Positions 17,158 to 24,588 of a stretch of 37,189 nt of DNA are shown here, piece by piece (positions within the stretch are counted from its first letter, which is position 1; the number at the start of each line of letters is the position of its first letter). Under the pieces are notes generated by a model. That model searched no databases. It worked only from the letters and a program-made list of their open reading frames with translations, and was not told the origin of the DNA. Both the position numbers and the translations under genes were made by a program. The stretch is from Rhodocyclaceae bacterium (GTDB taxonomy: Bacteria; Pseudomonadota; Gammaproteobacteria; Burkholderiales; Rhodocyclaceae). The DNA lies in the NCBI GenBank assembly GCA_028687645.1, contig JAQTZQ010000019.1, forward strand, positions 1-37,189. The letters run 5' to 3'.

Positions 17158-18903
17158 ATGAATGATTCTAGGCACTTGAATGTGATCCGCGATGCTCACG
17201 TATCCGACACGGGAAACAGTTCAAACCTCCCCGAAGAGTGGTGTGAATCTCTTGCCGGTGAAAAGTTCAATCTCAACGCCGACCGTTGGCAGTTGACGAC
17301 CAAAAAATCGCTCAATGTCGGCCCACTGCGCAGTCTTCTGCATTCACCGACCCTTCGAGACAGTGGAATCCGCACGTTGGCACACCTCGCCAAAACGAAG
17401 TCTGTTGATCAATGTATAAATACCTCACTTCAGATGAGGCATTTGTTGCGGTTCTGGGATACACCTCTTGGCGACGAGATTCCCGTCGCCGCAATCACCA
17501 GTTTCCGCCACCATTCGCGCGAGAGCGACGGACACGATGCTAAGGTGTCTGGCCGCATCCGCCCTTTCTTGACGAAGTGGCATGAACTCGGTTATCCAGG
17601 GGTCTCCAAGGAACTGATCGAGCAGATGGCGGACTGGACGCTTAAAAACCAGGAAAGGGGTGCCCGCGCCAACCGACTCGACCCCAATGAAGGCCCCTTG
17701 ATGCCGGACGAGGCACTGAGTTTCAAAGCGCTCGCATTATCGGCCTTCGAAAAGGGATCAATACCACTCGCGGATTACGCTAGCTTCCGCCTCGCCAGTT
17801 TGGGCTACCGCCGACCGGAGCAAATAGTCTCACTTAAATGCAAGGACATGGACGACTCCAGGCTCGAAACCCGCGAGCCAAATAGGCTTCCCGAGCGCAT
17901 GCTACTCCTGATGGTCCCGCGCGTGAAAGGCGGGCGTTCCTGGCGCAAACATTTTCGCTCTATCCCCCTCTCCGTAGATTTGTGGAACCTGCTCGCCCTT
18001 CACCGTACAGAGGTAATCCGGCGCTTTGATGAGCTTCTGGCCTCGCTTGCGCTTAAACTCCAACAGCAGGAACTTAAATTTATCCACGACGAACTGGCAC
18101 TATTCCCGGCGTGGATGCTAATCAAGAAATCGCTGCAAACCTTGGCGATGCTTATAGATGACGGAAAATACGGTGAGGCGGTCAATCACCTGCGCGACCT
18201 CGTGGTTTCGAGAACTTGGCACGCGGAGACTATAGTAGGTATCCGTGATCCCCTTGCTCGCATCGTTGCCGCCACACACGCCATCAATCGCAACAATGAA
18301 CCCTTGAAAGTATTCCAGACTCGTTTCCGTTACACGGCAAACTTTGAAATGGAACGGCAGGGCTGCCCTCCCCCTGTTAGGGCGTGGAACTTGGACCACG
18401 AAACGACTGATTCACTAATCAGTTACCATACGAATGGACCCGACGCAGCTGCCCGATTGAGCAAAGCAACCGCCAATGGCATGTCGAAATATGTTCGGAT
18501 GTTCCAAGGTAAAGTCGTCGACCGTGAGTCGGATGCAGAAGGGGGAAGCGACCCGGACGCTTCGCGCCTATTCATCCATGGCATGCATGAGGGAGCGACC
18601 TGTTCTGTCAAACGGGGTTGCGGCATGACGACCATCCCGCGTTGTTGCTATGCCGGATGTGCGCACTTCCAGCCATGGGTCGACGGCCCCCACGAGGCGC
18701 TGTTGGACGAACTGCTAGAAGAGCGCGAGTTACTCCTTAAATCTTTGCGCCCGTTGGAGGATCGCAAAATTATAGAGGCGAATGACGGACTCATCCTCGG
18801 CGTCGCCCAGGTGATCTGGCTGTGCGAGTCCCGTCGCCAGGAACTCATCGCCGAAGCGAAGCAAGCGGACGGTAAGAAACATCATAAAGGAGCACGAAAA
18901 TGA
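17158..18903 (+). CDS. Tyrosine recombinase-like protein, second of three
   Basis: The 581-aa product has a diverged recombinase catalytic domain: Arg218/219 in LGYRRPEQIVSL, a basic VPRVKGGRSWRKHFRSIPL strand, RFRYT (Arg391) in place of the HxxR box, LDHE (His414) and ISYHT (possible nucleophile Tyr423). An insertion rich in helices lies between the arginine boxes (about 285-385). The C terminus has a Cys cluster (CSVKRGCG...RCCYAGC) and a coiled-coil-like ELLEERELLLKS segment. It probably works in a complex with its neighbours and not alone. It resembles proteins annotated in Vibrio GMT islands as VPA1269-type (recalled, unverified). Its stop overlaps the next start (ATGA). Confidence 0.7.
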   Translation: MNDSRHLNVIRDAHVSDTGNSSNLPEEWCESLAGEKFNLNADRWQLTTKKSLNVGPLRSLLHSPTLRDSGIRTLAHLAKTKSVDQCINTSLQMRHLLRFWDTPLGDEIPVAAITSFRHHSRESDGHDAKVSGRIRPFLTKWHELGYPGVSKELIEQMADWTLKNQERGARANRLDPNEGPLMPDEALSFKALALSAFEKGSIPLADYASFRLASLGYRRPEQIVSLKCKDMDDSRLETREPNRLPERMLLLMVPRVKGGRSWRKHFRSIPLSVDLWNLLALHRTEVIRRFDELLASLALKLQQQELKFIHDELALFPAWMLIKKSLQTLAMLIDDGKYGEAVNHLRDLVVSRTWHAETIVGIRDPLARIVAATHAINRNNEPLKVFQTRFRYTANFEMERQGCPPPVRAWNLDHETTDSLISYHTNGPDAAARLSKATANGMSKYVRMFQGKVVDRESDAEGGSDPDASRLFIHGMHEGATCSVKRGCGMTTIPRCCYAGCAHFQPWVDGPHEALLDELLEERELLLKSLRPLEDRKIIEANDGLILGVAQVIWLCESRRQELIAEAKQADGKKHHKGARK

Positions 18904-21113
18904 CCAACATGATGCTCCCTCATCTAAATATGGTTCTGCCTAATGCGGTGACGCAAAATCTCGCCATATTCATTGCCGAAGCAAAGGCCCTGACCATCTT
19001 CGGCAAAGATCTTGACTGGGACCACTGGAACTGGCCCGGGGTTGGCAACTTCACCGTAATGGGGAGCCGAAGATTTAGAAAGACTACGCAACATTCGGTT
19101 GTGCTCCTGCACCCGTCCTTCTTGGACTTCGCCAAAGCATATGTCCGCTACGCCGAAAGCGAAAATCCCAGCAAAAGCGCTCGTGCAATTAATCTGGCAG
19201 CACTGCGCGCGGTTGAGAGCGCCTTATTGATAGGAAATCTAGATGCCAATCCGGCAAACATCACGCTCGCCACTTTGAACCAGGCAGCGCAGATCGTGCG
19301 CACGCACTTTGCCTCAAAAGGTGTAGCGTACAGCGTTGGAGTAAGTCTCCATCTACTGGCCCGGGTAATGAGTCGTAAGGGGCTTACGCGCAACGATATC
19401 CGGTCATGGTCCAATCCGATTGCCGCTCCCGACCTTATAAATACCAAGCTTGGTGCCGAAGCCGACGCTCATCGCCAAAAGCGACTTCCAGACGAGCGTG
19501 CCATTAAGGGTATCGGGGGCAAATTTGCCGACGGGTTTGACCTTCATGATCCCTCCACCCATCCGGACGTCTATCTGACGTCCACCGTCGCTCTTCTCCT
19601 CCACGCATCCTCACGCGGTCAGGAGCCACACGAACTGATGATTGATGCTGAGTGCGAAGACTACGATCAGGAAGGCATTCTGCGCTACGGCCTTCGCTGG
19701 CATGCCGGAAAGAACACTAAGGACCCCTCCAAAATCAAGTGGGGCAACTCGTCGATGGAACCGTTCGTGCGTGAAGCGTTTCGTCGTATGCAGGTGATCA
19801 CAGACGAACCCCGCGCCTTCGCTCGCTATTGCGAGCAGCAACTGGAACTGCGAAGAAGGAACATCGATGTAACGCTGCCTTTCTACCGCCACGCTATGTG
19901 CCCGGACGTCCCCGACGACCAGCCCCTCAATGCCGCACAAGTACGCGCCGCGCTCGGCTCAAAATCAACAGCGTGGTCCATCCTGCCCGACAAGGGACTG
20001 TCGAACAAACCTGGGACCTACACCCTGAACAGCCTATGGCTGTGGGTGCTCAACCGTCTGCCCAAAGGCTTCCCTTACGTGGTGGGTGCCAAAAACAAAC
20101 ACCTCAAGTACAGCGAGGCGCTGTTCTGCATGCACAAGTCTCAACTCAAAGCAGGGGAAAACAGCACCACCGACCCCGTCTCGGTGTGGATGCCGAGCAT
20201 AGCTCAACTCTCCGGCATGCTGGGCGGTGCAACGTCAAAGGGCTTTAAAAGCTTTTTCGAGCGACACGGCATTTTGGACGAGACCGGCACACCGCTACGC
20301 TTACGTTCGCACTCTTTCCGCCACTTGCTTGACACCATTGAGCACGAAGGTACGGGAAAGGACTTCCTCGAAGACGCGTTCATCAACGCCCGCGCAGGGC
20401 GATCTGCTGCCTATCAGGGCGCCACCTACAATCACTCTTACCCTGAGGACAAAGCTGAAATCGTACGTGACGCATTGACTCGTCCAGATGGCAGTGTGGC
20501 CGTAATAGATCTACCCAAACCGGCTGCTGACCCCCCCCAGGAAACCCAGCACTGGGTGGTCACCCGGCCGGGACCGCGCTCGTGCGCCGACATTGAAATT
20601 AATCATCGCAGTGCGGTACTCAATACCCTTTGGGGTGGCTGCGAGCACGACTGGTTACTCGAACCTTGCCAGTACCATCGCGACTGCCTCAACTGCAAGG
20701 AGCACTTCTGCATCAAGGGAGCCGGCAAAGATGATCAGGAACGCCTAGAACGACTGCGCGCATTGTTGCCCATGGTGATTCATCAACAGCAACTTGCCAA
20801 AGTGGCCATGGATAAAGGCAAGCCAGGCTCTAAATTCTGGCACCAGCATCAAACCGATTACCGCGAACGAATCGAACAGTTGATACATATCCTAGAAGAC
20901 CCCAGCGTACCCGAGAACTCGACGGTACGGCTAGCTGATGGCAAAGCCAATTCACATCTGCATCGAGTGCTGCGTGAGGTAGTCCTGCGCCGGATCGAAG
21001 ACAAGTCGGAAACCAAGGACGTGATCGACGCCCTAGAATCTGCCTTTCGCGAGAACCGCGCGCTACCCATCAAAGAAATCGTCTTACTCCGACTGGAGCA
21101 ACACCATGGCTAG
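18900..21113 (+). CDS. Large tyrosine recombinase/integrase, third of three (GmtZ-like)
   Basis: This 737-aa protein has a long N-terminal region (about 1-190) and a recombinase catalytic domain with Arg239 in ASSRGQEPHEL, His471 and Arg474 in HSFRHLLD, and Tyr510 in GATYNHSYP as the likely nucleophile. After it comes a C-terminal Cys/His cluster (GGCEHDW...CQYHRDCLNCKEHFC, about 581-604) that looks like a zinc-binding knuckle, then a helical tail. Size and layout resemble GmtZ-type integrases (recalled, unverified). Start overlaps the previous stop (ATGA) and its end overlaps the next gene by 8 bp. Confidence 0.75.
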   Translation: MTNMMLPHLNMVLPNAVTQNLAIFIAEAKALTIFGKDLDWDHWNWPGVGNFTVMGSRRFRKTTQHSVVLLHPSFLDFAKAYVRYAESENPSKSARAINLAALRAVESALLIGNLDANPANITLATLNQAAQIVRTHFASKGVAYSVGVSLHLLARVMSRKGLTRNDIRSWSNPIAAPDLINTKLGAEADAHRQKRLPDERAIKGIGGKFADGFDLHDPSTHPDVYLTSTVALLLHASSRGQEPHELMIDAECEDYDQEGILRYGLRWHAGKNTKDPSKIKWGNSSMEPFVREAFRRMQVITDEPRAFARYCEQQLELRRRNIDVTLPFYRHAMCPDVPDDQPLNAAQVRAALGSKSTAWSILPDKGLSNKPGTYTLNSLWLWVLNRLPKGFPYVVGAKNKHLKYSEALFCMHKSQLKAGENSTTDPVSVWMPSIAQLSGMLGGATSKGFKSFFERHGILDETGTPLRLRSHSFRHLLDTIEHEGTGKDFLEDAFINARAGRSAAYQGATYNHSYPEDKAEIVRDALTRPDGSVAVIDLPKPAADPPQETQHWVVTRPGPRSCADIEINHRSAVLNTLWGGCEHDWLLEPCQYHRDCLNCKEHFCIKGAGKDDQERLERLRALLPMVIHQQQLAKVAMDKGKPGSKFWHQHQTDYRERIEQLIHILEDPSVPENSTVRLADGKANSHLHRVLREVVLRRIEDKSETKDVIDALESAFRENRALPIKEIVLLRLEQHHG

Positions 21114-21552
21114 AAACCGCATCTTTACTGACACAGACATCGAAGGCATCATCGAAGTAATACGAGCATGGCCCACGGGCACCATCGCATGGGCCAATGT
21201 GTGTAAGAAAGCAGAATCTGTATTGGGTTTTATTCCCTCGCGTCAGGGACTCAGCCAACACCAAGCGATTCAAACTGCATTTCAGGCCAGAAAGGAAGGC
21301 CTTCGCATTGCCCCGCAAAAAGATAGGCCCATGCCCAGTAGTTTAGCCGTGGCATCCGAGCGGATCGCCCGCCTCAATGCCCAGATCGCTGAACTGGAAC
21401 TGGAGAACACCCGCCTACGCGACCGATTTATCACCTGGCAGTACAACGCTCATGCACGAAACATGACGCAAGCAGATTTGGACACCCCGCTGCCTCAAAT
21501 TGATCGTGAGGTAGATTCATCCGAAAAGGATGAATACGGGAGAGTCATATGA
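21106..21552 (+). CDS. Small accessory protein of the recombinase module (GmtX-like)
   Basis: This 148-aa protein has no catalytic motif I recognise. Residues about 1-70 look helical and DNA-binding-like (FTDTDIEGIIEVIRAWP ... SRQGLSQHQAIQTAF), and about 82-112 form a coiled coil (IARLNAQIAELELENTRLRD). Its place after three recombinases recalls small accessory subunits such as TnpC of Tn554 or GmtX of GMT elements. It overlaps both neighbours, so it is probably translated together with them. Confidence 0.6.
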   Translation: MARNRIFTDTDIEGIIEVIRAWPTGTIAWANVCKKAESVLGFIPSRQGLSQHQAIQTAFQARKEGLRIAPQKDRPMPSSLAVASERIARLNAQIAELELENTRLRDRFITWQYNAHARNMTQADLDTPLPQIDREVDSSEKDEYGRVI

Positions 21553-22022
21553 GTACGCAGGGACTCAGCGGCCAGCAGATCGCGGCCAATAATCTGCAAA
21601 AGTTTCAGTCTTGGATTCTTGAGCGCGACGCTACCGCTGACTGGTTAGACTATGTTCGTCAAGGCAAGCTCAACCGGAGCGAAATCGCAACCGAGTGCGG
21701 CTTTGCCCTATCTGTCGTTCGTCAGAACCCAGCGGTAAAGGCTGCCTTGGAGGCGCTGGAATCTCGCCTGCAAGCATCAGGCATACTCGAAAATAATACA
21801 GCTACATCTAGCATGACTGATGCGACCGCAGACATAGCGACAATTCACGCAGTAGATCGTCGCATCATGGCTGCCAAGTCAAAAGCGGAACAGCGGGTCA
21901 AGTCTCTTGAGGAACAAAATGCGGCTCTAAAAGCCGAATTACGCGACGTGCGCGAGCAACTGAAGAACTACAGGTACTTGGACGAACACCTCTGTGCCAC
22001 CGGAAGACTTTTGTACGCATGA
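21549..22022 (+). CDS. Second small coiled-coil protein of the recombinase module
   Basis: This 157-aa protein has a helix-turn-helix-like N-terminal half (GKLNRSEIATECGFALSVVRQN, about 39-60) and a C-terminal coiled coil (about 108-147). I do not recognise a function; it resembles proteins called VPA1267-type in Vibrio islands (recalled, unverified). ATGA overlaps at both ends (21549 and 22019) place it firmly in the operon. Confidence 0.6.
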   Translation: MSTQGLSGQQIAANNLQKFQSWILERDATADWLDYVRQGKLNRSEIATECGFALSVVRQNPAVKAALEALESRLQASGILENNTATSSMTDATADIATIHAVDRRIMAAKSKAEQRVKSLEEQNAALKAELRDVREQLKNYRYLDEHLCATGRLLYA

Positions 22023-24253
22023 GTGACCTGTCCGTTCAGCTTCGCATAACGTCCATCCGTAGCCGAGGGAAGTTCGGCGGCGTAATTTTCGCTGGCAGAA
22101 CAGACGCTGGCGAAAACTACGTGGCAGTATGCCACCATAAATTAATTCCGGATTCGAGCCTCGTCGACAAAGGGCAGCAATGGAGGATTCGCGGGACTCC
22201 GTCCTTGCGAGAAACATTCGGGTCGAACGGTTTTAAAATAAAGGAAATGCAGATCACCGCTGTGGAGGTTGAATTGGTTCGTCCCTCTGGGCGCAACCTC
22301 ATCGACTGGATTGCCGAGTGTCCAGATTGCCAGGGCATCGGGCAAGTTAGGGCCAGTAGGCTCTACGACCACTTTGGCCCCTCCCTCGTTGACCACATTG
22401 AACAGAAGAACCTCGGCGCATTGGCAGAAGTCATCAGCGAGGATGCTGCTGAACTGCTCTGCCACGCCTTCACTAAACATCATATGTCAAGCACACTGCT
22501 TTGGTTGGATAAGGCAGGCATTCCGCGTCGAATCGGCAAAAAAATTACCGACTTCTACAAGGACAAGGCGCAAGAGAAAATCGAGGCCAACCCCTACGTA
22601 CTAATCAGCTTCGAAGCCAATTGGAAGACAGTCGATGAACTCGCGCGCCAGCGTTTCAGTGTCCCATTGGATGATCCACGTCGATTGGAAGCTGCAATTG
22701 AAGAATCGCTGTATCGCGGACTGAAAAGCGGGCATACGTGCTTGCCGGCCAATCAGCTCCGAACTCGCCTGACGACCCTCCTTGGAAATTCAAATGCGCT
22801 TGCCGACCAGGCGCTTGCCGGAGGCATGATCAGCAGCCAGTACCGCGTGATTGGCGACATCTACCAGGCCAGCGGCATGTATTTGATCGAAAGCTATCTA
22901 ACGAACCGTTTGCAGGCGATGGTGATAGGAGAGAATGAACAAGGACAGGTGGGGCTGTTCGGGAAACCGTCCTATGATCCTCGTAACGTCGACAGGGTTA
23001 TTGCAACCTACGAACGAGCCCATGCGATCCAACTGTCGCAGGAGCAGAAGGAAGCGGTGCGACGTAGCGCAGGCGCATACCTGAGCCTCATTCTTGGCGG
23101 TGCTGGTACTGGCAAGACGACCGTATTAAATGCGCTCTATGAGGTTCTGGAAGAGTTGCAACCTGACGTGCCGATCTACCAACTGGCGCTGGCTGGGCGT
23201 GCCGCGCAGCGCATGTCCGAAGCGACTGGCCGGGAAAGCATGACCATTGCCGGCTTTCTAACGAAAGTAGATTCTGGCCAGATCGACCTGGGATCGGTCG
23301 TTGTGGTGGATGAAATGTCGATGGTCGATGTAATTCTGATGTATCGCCTTTTACGCCACATACCTCCGGGGGTTCGATTGATCTTGATCGGTGATCCTTC
23401 GCAGTTGCCGCCCATTGGCCCCGGTCTGGTACTGCATGCATTGGCCGGCTTGGCGTCAATCCCGCAGACTGAGTTGAAGGTCGTCAAGCGCCAAAGTAGT
23501 GCCAGCGGCATACCAAAAGTTGCAGCAGCGATTCGTGCCCATAACGTGCCAACCTGGGCTCCTTACAACGGTAACCCCAGCCATGGTGTCTCCTTCATTT
23601 CCTGTTCGCTGGAGGAGCTAGAGTCGACCGTGGAGCGTGTTTACGAAGAACTTGGGGGAACTGGCACGGACAACCGTGTGCAGATCCTCTCCATCACCAA
23701 TTCGAACGTCGGCGGGGTAAAGAACGTCAATGCTGCCCTGCACGGCCGCTATCGGCAGGGTGCTGAGCCTGTCCATTGTCCAGATGCTGAATTTGGCGTG
23801 GTGGGCGCCACAACGCTTGAGCGCGTGCCATTGAAGGTTGGTGACCTAGTGATCTACACCGAGAACGATTACACCCTTGGCCTACGCAATGGCAGTCTCG
23901 GCAGGATCGTTGGAACGCTTCCTGTCGGCGAGCCCGACGAGCCTTGCTGTGTCTGCGACTTCGAAGGCACCGAATACCGTCTAACTGCCGCGCATATGCA
24001 TGCACTCAATCACGCCTACTCGATCACTGTCCACAAGAGCCAAGGCAGTCAATTTGAACGGGTGATCGTGCCGATCCGTGACTCACGACTTCTCGACCAA
24101 ACCTTGATCTATACGGCTGTGACCCGTGGGGTAGCCCAGGTAGTTATTATAGGGGACTTAGCCACCGCTGAGAGTGCAATCAAGGCACCAGCGTCTGCTG
24201 CGCGCCGACACATCACACTCCCCACGCTACTTGTGTCTGAAATCGGGTCATGA
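22019..24253 (+). CDS. RecD-like superfamily 1B helicase/ATPase
   Basis: The 744-aa protein has an N-terminal region with helix-hairpin-helix-like stretches (about 100-200), as in RecD2, then an SF1B helicase core: Walker A LGGAGTGKTTVL (about 358-369), Walker B VVVVDEMSM (Asp431), GDPSQLPPIGPG (about 460), and the UvrD/RecD C-terminal motif SITVHKSQGSQFERVIV (about 668-684). The enzyme probably unwinds DNA 5' to 3'. Being last in the recombinase operon by ATGA coupling, it may process DNA during element excision, replication or integration (inference). No RecB/RecC partners are present, so a RecBCD role is unlikely. Confidence 0.8.
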   Translation: MSDLSVQLRITSIRSRGKFGGVIFAGRTDAGENYVAVCHHKLIPDSSLVDKGQQWRIRGTPSLRETFGSNGFKIKEMQITAVEVELVRPSGRNLIDWIAECPDCQGIGQVRASRLYDHFGPSLVDHIEQKNLGALAEVISEDAAELLCHAFTKHHMSSTLLWLDKAGIPRRIGKKITDFYKDKAQEKIEANPYVLISFEANWKTVDELARQRFSVPLDDPRRLEAAIEESLYRGLKSGHTCLPANQLRTRLTTLLGNSNALADQALAGGMISSQYRVIGDIYQASGMYLIESYLTNRLQAMVIGENEQGQVGLFGKPSYDPRNVDRVIATYERAHAIQLSQEQKEAVRRSAGAYLSLILGGAGTGKTTVLNALYEVLEELQPDVPIYQLALAGRAAQRMSEATGRESMTIAGFLTKVDSGQIDLGSVVVVDEMSMVDVILMYRLLRHIPPGVRLILIGDPSQLPPIGPGLVLHALAGLASIPQTELKVVKRQSSASGIPKVAAAIRAHNVPTWAPYNGNPSHGVSFISCSLEELESTVERVYEELGGTGTDNRVQILSITNSNVGGVKNVNAALHGRYRQGAEPVHCPDAEFGVVGATTLERVPLKVGDLVIYTENDYTLGLRNGSLGRIVGTLPVGEPDEPCCVCDFEGTEYRLTAAHMHALNHAYSITVHKSQGSQFERVIVPIRDSRLLDQTLIYTAVTRGVAQVVIIGDLATAESAIKAPASAARRHITLPTLLVSEIGS

Positions 24254-24588
24254 GCTTAGCGAAGGGCTGTCAAGACACCGTGGAATAAATGGGAGGGGCC
24301 CGCTTGCGGGAGGCAGCCCGTTTATGCCGCGAAAGGCCTTGACGGACCGTAGCGACCCAACGCTCTCGGCTGCTGGGGTGGGTTGGTTTTTAACCCGCCC
24401 CGGCTGCCTCACGGCGAGTGCGGGGTTTGGGGCTGCGCCCCGAGGGGTTAATTTGGCGATGGATGTAATATCCATCAGGCCGTTATCAAGTTGGTTCGCA
24501 ATTCGCTGCCAGTTACATGTCTTGAATATCGATTGCTACGGCAGTTGTTCAGAAATCATCTGGTTAACCTAAACGAGCGGTTTTCTAT
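24254..24588. other. Gene-free gap between the two converging blocks
   Basis: The gap holds no plausible gene. It is GC-rich and structured: CCCGC-TT-GCGGG (24299-24310); GGGGTGGGTT (24375-24384) with AACCCGCCCC (24392-24401) around GGTTTTT; GGGGC-TGC-GCCCC (24429-24441); and GATGGAT-GTAAT-ATCCATC (24458-24476). Some of these hairpins may end one or both converging operons, although none has a clean U-run. Confidence 0.5.

Noticed and set aside
15897..21113. RIT (recombinase-in-trio) or Tn554 TnpABC identity
   Set aside because: Three adjacent recombinases fit in outline, but the 581- and 737-aa sizes, the Cys/His tails and the coupled helicase do not match what I know of those elements.
22019..24253. 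RecD subunit of a RecBCD enzyme
   Set aside because: No recB or recC is nearby and the long N-terminal region is RecD2-like; the gene is coupled to recombinases.
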